Of a stretch of 44,291 bases of DNA, positions 34,918 through 42,475 are shown piece after piece. Below the pieces are notes generated by a model that worked only from the letters and a program-made list of their open reading frames with translations, did not search any database and was not told the DNA's origin. Position 1 is the stretch's first letter. Every line of letters begins with the position of its first letter. The stretch lies in NCBI GenBank assembly GCA_016125215.1, contig WGMF01000001.1, positions 1 to 44,291 on the forward strand. Reading direction: 5' to 3'. This DNA is from Phycisphaera sp. (GTDB taxonomy: Bacteria > Planctomycetota > Phycisphaerae > Phycisphaerales > Phycisphaeraceae). The translations under genes and the position numbers were made by a program.

Positions 34918-35169
34918 ATGCAAACCCAACGTAAATGCTGGCTGACCTTTGAGTCCGGGCGACAGAACGAACCCTGCCTCTGGAAGATGACGCGCAAGTA
35001 CCCCGACGTGATGTTCGACATCCGCCAGGCGTCGGTCCAGAAAGACATCGGCATCATGGCCGTGCTCTTCACCGGCCCGGAGGCCGACGTCGACGCAGCC
35101 TTGGCCTACCTCGTCGAACTGGGCGTCAAAGTCGACCCCGTCGAGGGTGGCTCGCTGGTGGCGGGGTGA
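34918..35169 (+). CDS. NIL-domain protein
   Basis: An 83-residue stand-alone NIL domain: RKCWLTFESGRQNEPCLWKM, a central VMFDIRQASVQKDIGIMAVL and the C-terminal EADVDAALAYLVELGVKVDP. NIL domains occur at the C-terminus of MetN (methionine ABC transporter) as ligand-sensing ACT-like folds and beside ferredoxins in alternative homocysteine routes. Here it sits between carrier and activator, so it may sense methionine/homocysteine or bind a sulfur donor; this is inference. GGAG lies before the ATG. A single Cys (about residue 20) is notable. Confidence 0.9.
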   Translation: MQTQRKCWLTFESGRQNEPCLWKMTRKYPDVMFDIRQASVQKDIGIMAVLFTGPEADVDAALAYLVELGVKVDPVEGGSLVAG

Positions 35170-35175
35170 GAAGAA

Positions 35176-35282
35176 ATGTCTGATGTCTGATGTGTGATGT
35201 CTGATGTCAGAAAATACACAACAAAGCAAACAATATCCCTATGACCACCACATCAGACATCAGACATCATACATCAGACATC
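35176..35282. repeat. TCAGACA-heptad inverted pair overlapping the thiF-like start
   Basis: ATGTCTGATGTCTGATG-type heptads (35176-35210) and, inverted, CATCAGACATCAGACATC-type heptads (35251-35282). The right arm lies inside the next gene, coding for SDIRHHTSDIA just after its ATG. Confidence 0.85.
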
Positions 35283-36392
35283 GCCCCCACCCTCGACCGC
35301 TACCACCGGCAGATGCTCCTGCCGGGGATGGGCGAGGAGGCGCAGCGCAGGCTCCTCAACGCCACCGCGCTGGTCGTCGGCTGCGGGGCATTGGGCACGG
35401 TGATTGCCAACATGCTCGCCCGCGCCGGGGTGGGGCACCTGGTGATCGTGGACCGCGACTTTATCGAGGTCACCAACCTGCAACGGCAGGTGCTCTTTGA
35501 CGAAGACGACGTCGAGCAGGCGATCCCCAAGGCCGAGGCCGCCAAACGCAAGATCGCCAAGATCAACTCGCAGGTGAAAGTCGATGCGATTGTCGACGAC
35601 GTGAACCACACCAACATCGAAAAGTTCATGACGATGGGCGACACCGGCATGGTCGACATTGTCGTGGACGGCGTGGACAACTTCGAGACACGTTTTGTCG
35701 TCAACGACGCGGCGGTCAAGAACCGCGTGCCCTACATCTACGGCGGGGCGGTGGGTTGTGTGGGGATGAGTTACGCGGTCCTGCCCCACAGCGCGGTGGG
35801 TAACAGCGACGAAACCCCGTGGGAAAAGGCGGGCAAGGCGACGCCGTGCCTGCGCTGCATCTTCGAGCAGGCCCCGCCGCCCGGAATCAATCCCACTTGT
35901 GATACCGCCGGCGTGCTCGGCCCGGTTGTGTCGATCATTGCCAACTACCAGTGCGTCGAGGCGATCAAGGTCCTCACGGGCAACTACAACGCGGTCAATC
36001 CGAACATGGTCTCCATCGATGTGTGGAACAACACGATGAAGCAGTTCAAGGTGGCTAAGGCTTACGACGTGGGCGAGTGCGTCTGCTGCAAGAAGCGAAA
36101 CTTCGAGTGGCTCGATGGCAAGTTCTCCAGCGGCACGACGACGCTCTGCGGCCGCAACGCGGTGCAGCTCACGCAGGCCCAGGACGCGGGCAAGCTCGAC
36201 TTCGACGAGATCGCCGGTCGTTTGCGTCCGCACGGCGGGGTGACCGCCAACAAGTTCATGATCCGCGCCGCGATCAAAGACAACGGTCAGGACTACGAGC
36301 TGACGCTTTTCAACGACGGTCGGGCTATCATCAAGGGCACCAAGCAGCCGAGCGTCGCCAAGAGCATCTACGCCAAATACATCGGTGCCTGA
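35241..36392 (+). CDS. ThiF/MoeB/HesA-type carrier-activating enzyme
   Basis: A 383-residue E1-like enzyme. After a repeat-derived start (MTTTSDIRHHTSDIA) comes DRYHRQMLLPGMGEEAQRRL, the ATP-binding VVGCGALGTVIANMLARAG, VDRDFIEVTNLQRQVLFDED with the Arg of adenylation, the zinc Cys pairs PCLRC (about 203-207) and CVCC (about 278-281), the candidate catalytic Cys in PTCDTAGVLGP, and a C-terminal domain ending FNDGRAIIKGTKQPSVAKSI that is common to this subgroup. It adenylates the Gly-Gly tail of the carrier two genes upstream. A rhodanese domain is absent. No other ATG can start the conserved domain. Confidence 0.92.
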   Translation: MTTTSDIRHHTSDIAPTLDRYHRQMLLPGMGEEAQRRLLNATALVVGCGALGTVIANMLARAGVGHLVIVDRDFIEVTNLQRQVLFDEDDVEQAIPKAEAAKRKIAKINSQVKVDAIVDDVNHTNIEKFMTMGDTGMVDIVVDGVDNFETRFVVNDAAVKNRVPYIYGGAVGCVGMSYAVLPHSAVGNSDETPWEKAGKATPCLRCIFEQAPPPGINPTCDTAGVLGPVVSIIANYQCVEAIKVLTGNYNAVNPNMVSIDVWNNTMKQFKVAKAYDVGECVCCKKRNFEWLDGKFSSGTTTLCGRNAVQLTQAQDAGKLDFDEIAGRLRPHGGVTANKFMIRAAIKDNGQDYELTLFNDGRAIIKGTKQPSVAKSIYAKYIGA

Positions 36393-36408
36393 CCCTGGGA
36401 GTTTAGTG

Positions 36409-36906
36409 ATGAGCCAGATGTCGCTAGTCGTCGGTCTGATGAAGATGAACCTGAATATGGTCGAGCCGCTCTTGAAGGGTGTGCCCGACGAGAAGTTGGC
36501 TTACCAGTCCGGCTCGTTCACCGGCCACGCGGCCTGGCAACTCGGGCATCTCGCTTCGAGTCTGGCGTTTGCCGGCTCGCTGTGCGGCGCCACTTACACG
36601 CTTCCGGACGGATGGCAGGAGAAGTTCGGCAACGGCTCCACGCCCACGCCCAACCGCGCGGATTACCCGAGTGCCGCGGCGCTTGTGGCCGAGGTGAAAA
36701 AGGCGACCGACGCACTGGCCGCACACCTGCCGAATGTAGATGAAAAAACGCTGACCGCACCTTTCCCCGACGAACAGTTCCGCGCGTTCTGGCCGACGGT
36801 CGGCGACGGGGTCGTCTTCCTTGCGACGACGCACGTGGCGTACCACCTGGGGATTCTTGCGGGGTGGCGTCGTGTGATCGGGCTGGGGTCGGCGTTCGGG
36901 TTTTAA
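36409..36906 (+). CDS. DinB-family protein
   Basis: A 165-residue four-helix-bundle protein of the DinB/YfiT type: LLKGVPDEKLAYQS, a His in FTGHAAWQLGHLASS, and a late ATTHVAYHLGILAGWRR, giving the usual three-His metal site. The family includes thiol-dependent transferases and many of unknown role. It begins 16 nt after the thiF-like gene with GGGAG upstream, so it could be the last gene of the SAM-controlled operon. Confidence 0.85.
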   Translation: MSQMSLVVGLMKMNLNMVEPLLKGVPDEKLAYQSGSFTGHAAWQLGHLASSLAFAGSLCGATYTLPDGWQEKFGNGSTPTPNRADYPSAAALVAEVKKATDALAAHLPNVDEKTLTAPFPDEQFRAFWPTVGDGVVFLATTHVAYHLGILAGWRRVIGLGSAFGF

Positions 36907-36939
36907 TATGGGATCATTCGTGACACCACAAAAGAAGAA

Positions 36940-36958
36940 CCGGGGATGACATCCCCGG
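36940..36958. terminator. Palindrome between the two DinB genes
   Basis: CCGGGGAT-GAC-ATCCCCGG followed by CTTTA. It is similar in plan (GGAT...ATCC core, CTTT flank) to the palindromes at convergent junctions and may end the operon. Confidence 0.55.
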
Positions 36959-36974
36959 CTTTATGGAGACGATT

Positions 36975-37463
36975 ATGTCCGCACTGATTGACGGTTTGCT
37001 GATCGGCTGGCACAAGAACGTCGAGTACATGAAGAAACTCGTGGCGGATGTTCCGCCGGAGAAGATGGCCTACCAGCCCCACGCAAAGATGAACCACCCC
37101 GCGTGGGTCCTGAGCCACCTGAACATCTACCACAGCCCGATGGTCTTGATGACGCGCGGCGAGTCGTTCACGGACGTGCGTGACCACAAATACGGCATGA
37201 CCAGCCAGTGCGTGGCGGACGCCTCGCTGTACGCCGGCAAGCAGGAGCTTATCGACGCCTTCATCCTCGGCCACGAAAAGGTCGAGGCCGCGATCAAGGC
37301 CATGGACGTGAAGGTCTTCGACAGACAGACCCCGCTCGAACGCTGGCGTTCGACGATGCCGCTGATCGGCAACGTGCTCCCTTACCTCATGCTCGTGCAT
37401 GAATCGACGCACATCGGGCAACTCAGCGCCTGGCGCCGCGCGCAGGGGATGCCCAGCGTGTGA
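36975..37463 (+). CDS. Second DinB-family protein
   Basis: A 162-residue DinB-fold protein: KKLVADVPPEKMAYQPHAKM, NHPAWVLSHLNIYHSP with His ligands, a central helix pair, and the last His in MLVHESTHIGQLSAWRRAQG. GGAG at 36965-36968 lies 6 nt before the ATG at 36975, favoured over the ATG at 36963, which overlaps the ribosome site. It is a distant paralogue of the preceding gene. Confidence 0.85.
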   Translation: MSALIDGLLIGWHKNVEYMKKLVADVPPEKMAYQPHAKMNHPAWVLSHLNIYHSPMVLMTRGESFTDVRDHKYGMTSQCVADASLYAGKQELIDAFILGHEKVEAAIKAMDVKVFDRQTPLERWRSTMPLIGNVLPYLMLVHESTHIGQLSAWRRAQGMPSV

Positions 37464-37486
37464 TGTGGTCGGTATCCACTGAAAAT

Positions 37487-37516
37487 AAAGCGGAGGGATC
37501 GCCATCCCTCCGCTTT
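37487..37516. terminator. Palindromic bidirectional terminator
   Basis: AAAGCGGAGGGAT-CGCC-ATCCCTCCGCTTT, flanked by AAAAT on the left and GCTTTTATT on the right. It lies at the convergent junction of the second DinB gene and the peroxidase gene. The same 26 stem bases recur at 41418. Confidence 0.75.
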
Positions 37517-37541
37517 GCTTTTATTCAACATCTCTGAATGG

Positions 37542-39266
37542 TCACGGTTTTCGTCGTCGGATCGACAGCGCCAGACCGACCAGGCCCATCGCGCCCAGCG
37601 ACGCGGTGAGCGGTTCGGGGACGCTCACGGTGTCGGTGACGAACATCGCCAGCAGTTGCATGTCGTGGATGTTCGTGTTGTCCATGATGATGCTCGAGAG
37701 GCAGACCGAGTTGAGGTCGAAGACGCCGTCCTGCTGGAACATGAGCAGGTCGGGGTCGTCGATGTAGAAGAATCGGTCGCCGTCGCGCAGGCGTGTGAAC
37801 TGGTCGATGAGGACCTGAGCCATGAGCGAGCCAACCTCGGCGCCTTGCATGTGGTCTTCTGTCAGCAGGCCGACCCACAGGTCGATGTTGTCGACATTTC
37901 CGTAGAGGGACAGGAGGTCCGCGGCCAGAACGGGGTCGCTGGTGAGGTCGGAGAAATCGACCAGCGGTGCCAGGCCGTAGTACTGGCGGAGGCTGTTGTA
38001 ATCGGGCAGGCCGTGGTCCCGACCGCGCTGGATGTTCAGTGAAGCGAGGTCAAACCCACTGCTACCGGGCGGGCCGAAGAGGAAATTGCGAACGTCGTCG
38101 ACGACCTGGTTATCGATGGTCTGCATCGACTGGTGTGCCATGCCGTTGAGCAGGCGTTCGACATTGAGCGGATCGCCCCCGGAAGCGGTCTGGAAAAAGC
38201 CGGGGTTGAAGAAAGAGTTGAGGAGGTTCACGGTGCCCATGTCTGAACCGTCAGCGCCCTTGAGCTGGAGCGTCGAGGAGAGCATGGTGTGGCCGAGCCG
38301 GTAGGCGGCGGTGGAGAATTCGTTGAGGATGGTGGCATCCACGCTTGGGTCGTAGAGGTAGTCCGTGGCTTTGGGCGCGGCTGATCCGAGCAGCGTGGGC
38401 AGGAACTCCTGATAGGTGATGTGCTGCACCTCGGCGGCGACGATCTTGCGGGCCGCCTGGAAGATTGTTTCATCGTAGGCGACGGGGTCGAGGTTGTAGG
38501 TCGTGGCAATGAGGTTGGCCAGTCGGTTGTGCTCACGGACGAAGAGCGTGTGCATCGCGGTCAGGCCGACTTGTTCATTGGCACGCTCGTCGCCGGCGAG
38601 GAAGAGGTCGCTCCCCGTCCCGCCGGCGTTGGGCAGGCCGAGTGTGTTGAAGGGTAAGAGGTCGCCGCTGCTCGTGGCCATGAGTCCGCCTGTGTGGGCA
38701 CGCAGCGCGTCGGCGCGGAGAGAGTCCGAGCCGTAGACGTTAGAGGCGTCGATGTAGGATGTGATGTTGTTGATCTGTTCGCGCGGCGTACCGGGCACGC
38801 CGGTACCTGCCGAAGCGGTGGAGCGGTTGAGTGCGATGGTTTGTGTGCCGGTGGAGAAGGGGTCGAAGTAGGGGTCACCCGTGGGCACGGGGATGTTGAA
38901 GGCTTCGTTGCCGGTGGGCGAGAGGTCGATGTCGTGGTCGAGGAATTGGCCCCACTGCCAGACGAGGTCGCTCATCATATGGGCATTGGGTTTCGAGCCG
39001 ACCTGTGCCGCGACTTTGTTGCTGATCTCCCGTGCGCTGGGCCTTATGGTGATGGGGGTGTTGTAACCGTCGGCGTAGGTGGCAGGCAGGAGTCGGGCCA
39101 GTTGTGAGCCGGCCATGCCCCAGTCGGTGTGGGTCAGGTTGTTGCCCGAGCCGTCGATGGTGCGCACATCGGAGACGACAGCGACAGCCCGGCTTGGAGA
39201 CAGCCAACCCACAGCCGCCAACGCAGCGACAGCACACACGACAAGCTGCCCAGATCGGTTGTTCAT
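37542..39266 (-). CDS. Exported heme peroxidase with PEP-CTERM tail
   Basis: A 574-residue protein with a signal peptide (VVCAVAALAAVGWLSPSRAVA) followed by an animal-type (peroxinectin-like) heme peroxidase domain: distal WGQFLDHDIDLSP with His and Asp, LFVREHNRLANLIA, the proximal YRLGHTMLSS, and SLNIQRGRDHGLPDYNSLR. The C-terminus is a PEP-CTERM sorting tail: VPEP (from residue 549), a short hydrophobic helix and RRRKP. PEP-CTERM proteins are processed by exosortase and placed on the cell surface. GGAGAAAGG lies before the ATG. Confidence 0.93.
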   Translation of the reverse strand: MNNRSGQLVVCAVAALAAVGWLSPSRAVAVVSDVRTIDGSGNNLTHTDWGMAGSQLARLLPATYADGYNTPITIRPSAREISNKVAAQVGSKPNAHMMSDLVWQWGQFLDHDIDLSPTGNEAFNIPVPTGDPYFDPFSTGTQTIALNRSTASAGTGVPGTPREQINNITSYIDASNVYGSDSLRADALRAHTGGLMATSSGDLLPFNTLGLPNAGGTGSDLFLAGDERANEQVGLTAMHTLFVREHNRLANLIATTYNLDPVAYDETIFQAARKIVAAEVQHITYQEFLPTLLGSAAPKATDYLYDPSVDATILNEFSTAAYRLGHTMLSSTLQLKGADGSDMGTVNLLNSFFNPGFFQTASGGDPLNVERLLNGMAHQSMQTIDNQVVDDVRNFLFGPPGSSGFDLASLNIQRGRDHGLPDYNSLRQYYGLAPLVDFSDLTSDPVLAADLLSLYGNVDNIDLWVGLLTEDHMQGAEVGSLMAQVLIDQFTRLRDGDRFFYIDDPDLLMFQQDGVFDLNSVCLSSIIMDNTNIHDMQLLAMFVTDTVSVPEPLTASLGAMGLVGLALSIRRRKP

Positions 39267-39512
39267 CTCTGGCCCTTTCTCCGTGATCCCGTGCGGGAGG
39301 GGATCACCCCGTCCTGCTTGTTCTGGGTTCCTGACCCAGACCCGTGAGCATACCCTCCCCCTGCCGCGTGATGCAATAGGATTTCCACCGGTATGTGGCT
39401 ATGCGTGTGAATTCCCTGCTAAGATGGGGGTCTTGAAACGCGCGTGACACTTGACGGGACGCCCCGCGGGGATTCAGCCGCTCACAAACCCTTGAAATAA
39501 AACGGAAACCAC
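39267..39512. other. Divergent intergenic region, peroxidase and aminotransferase
   Basis: It holds a hairpin TCTGGGT-TCCTG-ACCCAGA (39322-39340), a possible -10 TAAGAT (39420-39425) for the aminotransferase, and a small CCCCGCGGGG palindrome near 39464. No gene or repeat arm was recognised. Confidence 0.4.
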
Positions 39513-40685
39513 GTGTCCGACCTGACCTATTTCGACAACGCCGCCACGAGTTTCCCCAAGCCCCCGCAGGTCGGGCAGGCGATGGCGAAGTTCCTGGCTG
39601 AGGACTCGGCCAACCCCGGTCGGGCAGGCCACCGCATGGCCGTCGCCGCCGAACGCATGCTCGATGACTCCCGGCTCAAGCTCACCCGCCTCTTCGACGC
39701 CCCCGACCCGCACCGCATGGTCTTTGCCCTCAACGGGACCGATGCGCTGAACATCGCCATCAAGGGCGTCATCACATCGCACGTCAATAGCAACGGCCAC
39801 AAGCCGCACGTCATCACCACGGTGCTCGAACACAACTCGGTGAGCAGACCTCTTGTGGCGCTGGAGCAGGCCGGTGCGATCGAGCTGACGCGCATCGATT
39901 GCGATGACCAGGGGCTGATCGACCCGGACGACATCCGCAAGGCCGTCAAGCCTAACACCCTGTTAGTCGCCCTCACGCACGCCTCGAACGTGCTGGGCAC
40001 GATCCAGGACGCCGCCGCGATAGGCCGAATCACCCGTGAGCTCGGCGTACTCTTTCTGCTCGACGCCGCGCAAACCGCCGGCTGCGTGCCCGTCTCGGTC
40101 AAGGCGATGAACATCGACCTGCTTGCGTTCCCCGGTCACAAGTCGCTGCTGGGCCCGACGGGGACGGGCGGTTTGTATGTGGGCCAGGGTGTCGACAAGA
40201 TCACGCCGTGGCGCGAGGGCGGCACGGGCGGCGACTCCTCCACACCCACGCAGCCCACACTTTATCCCTACCTCCTCGAAGGCGGCACGCCCAACACGGT
40301 CGGCATCGCGGGTCTCTCGGCCGGTGTGGATTTCGTCCTCACGCACGGCATCGACCACGCGCTGCAACACGAACAGGCGATGGTGGCCCAAATCCTCGAA
40401 CGCTTCGGCGGCGACGACCGTTTCACCTTCTACGGCTCACGCGACCCCCGCAAGCACGTCGGGACACTGTCTCTCAACATCGAGGGCTACGACGCGCCGG
40501 ACCTCGGCGCCATCCTCGACGACAGCTTCGGCATCGCCGTCCGACCGGGCCTGCACTGTGCCCCGTACATCCACAAACGCATCGGCACCTTCCCCGACGG
40601 CGCGGTCCGTATCAGCCCCGGCGTCTTCAACACCGACGAACAACTGGCCCACCTCTGCGACGCCCTCGAACAGGTCGCGGGGTGA
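39513..40685 (+). CDS. Class V aminotransferase, cysteine-desulfurase-like
   Basis: A 390-residue PLP enzyme with a GTG start: LTYFDNAATSFPKPPQVGQA, TTVLEHNSVSRPLVALEQAG, ALTHASNVLGTIQDAAAIGR, LFLLDAAQTAGCVPVSVKAM, the PLP lysine in FPGHKSLLGPTGTGGLYVG, and the late GIAVRPGLHCAPYIHKRIGT with a Cys where SufS-like desulfurases hold theirs. It resembles the group annotated as 'aminotransferase class V / cysteine desulfurase'. It might supply sulfur for the ThiF-like system 3 kb upstream, but it is not in the same operon; that link is inference. Confidence 0.85.
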   Translation: MSDLTYFDNAATSFPKPPQVGQAMAKFLAEDSANPGRAGHRMAVAAERMLDDSRLKLTRLFDAPDPHRMVFALNGTDALNIAIKGVITSHVNSNGHKPHVITTVLEHNSVSRPLVALEQAGAIELTRIDCDDQGLIDPDDIRKAVKPNTLLVALTHASNVLGTIQDAAAIGRITRELGVLFLLDAAQTAGCVPVSVKAMNIDLLAFPGHKSLLGPTGTGGLYVGQGVDKITPWREGGTGGDSSTPTQPTLYPYLLEGGTPNTVGIAGLSAGVDFVLTHGIDHALQHEQAMVAQILERFGGDDRFTFYGSRDPRKHVGTLSLNIEGYDAPDLGAILDDSFGIAVRPGLHCAPYIHKRIGTFPDGAVRISPGVFNTDEQLAHLCDALEQVAG

Positions 40686-40690
40686 GAGCA

Positions 40691-40806
40691 ATGTCTGATG
40701 TCTGATGTTTGATGTCTGATGTCAGAGCCAAGGATCGCACTAACTTCATGTAAGAGTTTTCCATGTCAATTTCTCACATCAGACATCAAACATCAGACAT
40801 CAGACA
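40691..40806. repeat. TCAGACA-heptad inverted pair overlapping the nfeD-like start
   Basis: ATGTCTGATGTCTGATG-type heptads at 40691-40725 and the inverse CATCAGACATCAAACATC-type heptads at 40776-40806. The right arm is inside the next open frame, coding HIRHQTSDIRH after its ATG. Confidence 0.85.
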
Positions 40807-41389
40807 TGCGCCCGCATTCTCAACAGCCCTACTTATTCTCCTGGCGCAACAGTCCACCACCACGCCACCTCCCGCCGCTTCCGGGGGCATGAGCATGGCC
40901 TTGTGGGGGATGATCCTCATCGGGGTGGCGATCCTGCTATTTTCGCTGGAATTGTTCGTGCCCTCGGGGATGATCCTGGGGATCGGGGGGATGGTGTCGC
41001 TGGTGGCGGGGATTGTCTGTTTGTTTATCCAGAGCCAGGAGCTGGGGCTGATCGGGATCGTGGTGTCGCTGATCGGTCTGCCGATCTTCTTTGTGATGGC
41101 GATCCGGGTTTGGCCGACGACGCCGATTGCGCGGTTTCTGACACTGGGCAATCCGCGCGGGGACGATGCGGACGGCGAGGGGGCGGGCAAGCCGCGTGAG
41201 GCAACCGACCGGTCAGCGATGGTGGGCAAGGTGGGGCAGGCCCAGACCGGCCTGCGTCCTGTGGGGACGTGTGTGATCGATGGCGATCGTCACGAATGCC
41301 TTGCGGAGTCGGGCGTGATCGAGGCGGGCTCGCGTGTGCGGGTGGTCCACGCCGACGGGATGCAGATCAAGGTGCGCGCGGTGGAGTGA
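40763..41389 (+). CDS. NfeD-like membrane protein
   Basis: A 208-residue frame. Residues 1-16 come from the heptad repeat, residues about 17-30 (APAFSTALLILLAQQ) look like the hydrophobic end of a signal peptide, then transmembrane segments at about 45-65, 68-88 and 92-112, and a C-terminal OB-fold typical of NfeD (GKVGQAQTGLRPVGTCVIDG, RVVHADGMQIKVRAVE). NfeD proteins assist stomatin/flotillin partners in membrane organisation. An internal ATG at 40889 would remove the signal-like stretch. No flotillin gene is adjacent. Confidence 0.8.
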   Translation: MSISHIRHQTSDIRHAPAFSTALLILLAQQSTTTPPPAASGGMSMALWGMILIGVAILLFSLELFVPSGMILGIGGMVSLVAGIVCLFIQSQELGLIGIVVSLIGLPIFFVMAIRVWPTTPIARFLTLGNPRGDDADGEGAGKPREATDRSAMVGKVGQAQTGLRPVGTCVIDGDRHECLAESGVIEAGSRVRVVHADGMQIKVRAVE

Positions 41390-41417
41390 TGGCGTGGGGT
41401 TTTTGAAACGATGGGGT

Positions 41418-41447
41418 AAAGCGGAGGGATAGCCATCCCTCCGCTTT
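41418..41447. terminator. Palindromic bidirectional terminator, second copy
   Basis: AAAGCGGAGGGAT-AGCC-ATCCCTCCGCTTT at the convergent junction of the NfeD-like and FliN-like genes, differing from the copy at 37487 only in the first loop base. Confidence 0.75.
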
Positions 41448-41467
41448 GGCAAGTCAATTGTTGAGGG

Positions 41468-41737
41468 TCACTCGCCGAGGGCTTCAACGCGTTGGCGGGC
41501 GCTGCCGACGGAGGTGATTTTCAAGCCGAAGTTCTCGCCGATCTTGACAGCTTGTCCCGAGCCGACGCGTTTGTTGTTCACGAGCAGGTCGAGTTCTTCC
41601 TCGGAGCTTTTGCGCAGTTCGAGGATGGCACCGGGGCCGAGGGCCAGCACGTCGTCGAGGGGGACCATGCGTTCGCCGATGCGCACGATCACGGGCACCT
41701 GGAGCTTGAGGATGGTGGAGAGTTCGGGCTGCTTCAT
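41468..41737 (-). CDS. FliN/SpoA-domain protein (flagellar switch type)
   Basis: An 89-residue protein that is almost entirely one SpoA domain: LKLQVPVIVRIGERMVPLDD, VLALGPGAILELRKSSEEEL, LLVNNKRVGSGQAVKIGENF, GLKITSVGS. This is the C-terminal domain of FliN, which forms the C-ring of the flagellar motor; SpoA domains also occur in type III secretion. It stands alone with no other flagellar gene. No Shine-Dalgarno is seen. Confidence 0.88.
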   Translation of the reverse strand: MKQPELSTILKLQVPVIVRIGERMVPLDDVLALGPGAILELRKSSEEELDLLVNNKRVGSGQAVKIGENFGLKITSVGSARQRVEALGE

Positions 41738-41865
41738 GTCGGTCAGGAGGTATATCGGATGGTGTGCATGGGCGTGTGCAATGTTTGGGGGGAGGGGAGG
41801 GATTAGCCGCCGATGAACGCCGATGAACGCGGACGGGGAGAGGAAATCATGTTATTCGTCGGGGC

Positions 41866-41890
41866 ATTTAGCCCCACCGCTTGCGGCGGG
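41866..41890. repeat. ATTTAGC hairpin, third stem variant
   Basis: Stem CCCACCGC-TT-GCGGCGGG, with the constant CGC-TT-GCG tip and one A-C mismatch. GCCGATGAAC repeats (41808-41830) lie just before it. Confidence 0.6.
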
Positions 41891-41953
41891 TGGCGCGGGA
41901 TCGGTCGAGTGCTTTGATATCGGACGTTGTGGCAGCGCGTAACGGCGATTTGT

Positions 41954-41959
41954 TAGATT
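41954..41959 (+). promoter_or_regulatory. -10-like TAGATT, 6 nt before the ATG
   Basis: TAGATT, GGAACG, ATG of the DUF1643 gene. The GGA could be a weak ribosome site, but with normal promoter spacing the transcript would start at the ATG. Confidence 0.45.
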
Positions 41960-41965
41960 GGAACG

Positions 41966-42466
41966 ATGGTCAAGCGAGCGCGGAGACAACGAACAAATGA
42001 GCCGCCCGCGGTTTTCTCTCGTTGCCGGGCGTATCGGTACCTGCTCTGGCGGCGGTGGGATGCGGGCAACCCGGCGTATGCGATGTTCATCGGGCTGAAC
42101 CCCTCGACGGCGGATGAGGTGAACGACGACCCGACGGTTCGGCGGTGCATCCGCTTTGCCCAGCGCTGGGGGTACGGGGCGTTGTGCATGACCAACATCT
42201 TTGCCTACCGTGCGACCGACCCGAATGTGATGAAGACGCAGGCCGACCCGGTGGGGAAGTTGAATGACCGTTACCTCAAGTCGGCAGCGCATCAGGCGGG
42301 CATCGTCGTGGCCGCGTGGGGCACCCACGGAGCGCACGAAGATCGCGAAGAAAAAGTGCTCGGTCTGTTGCGGGGGAAACTTTCCTGCCTGGGCACCACC
42401 AAGGCCGGCCACCCCAGGCACCCGCTCTACCTCCGCGCCGACACGGTGCCGCAACCGTGGGCGTGA
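41966..42466 (+). CDS. DUF1643 family protein
   Basis: A 166-residue protein: YRYLLWRRWDAGNPAYAMFI followed by GLNPSTADEVNDDPTVRRCI, RFAQRWGYGALCMTNIFAYR and the C-terminal LGTTKAGHPRHPLYLRADTV. The family is widespread, sometimes phage-borne, and has no firmly assigned function. It converges with trpE with only 9 nt between the two stops. Confidence 0.88.
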   Translation: MVKRARRQRTNEPPAVFSRCRAYRYLLWRRWDAGNPAYAMFIGLNPSTADEVNDDPTVRRCIRFAQRWGYGALCMTNIFAYRATDPNVMKTQADPVGKLNDRYLKSAAHQAGIVVAAWGTHGAHEDREEKVLGLLRGKLSCLGTTKAGHPRHPLYLRADTVPQPWA

Positions 42467-42475
42467 TGACAGGGT

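Noticed and set aside
36409-37463. DinB genes as a tandem toxin-antitoxin or defence pair
   Set aside because: Both have ordinary DinB metal-site histidines and no partner-type features; simple paralogy is enough.
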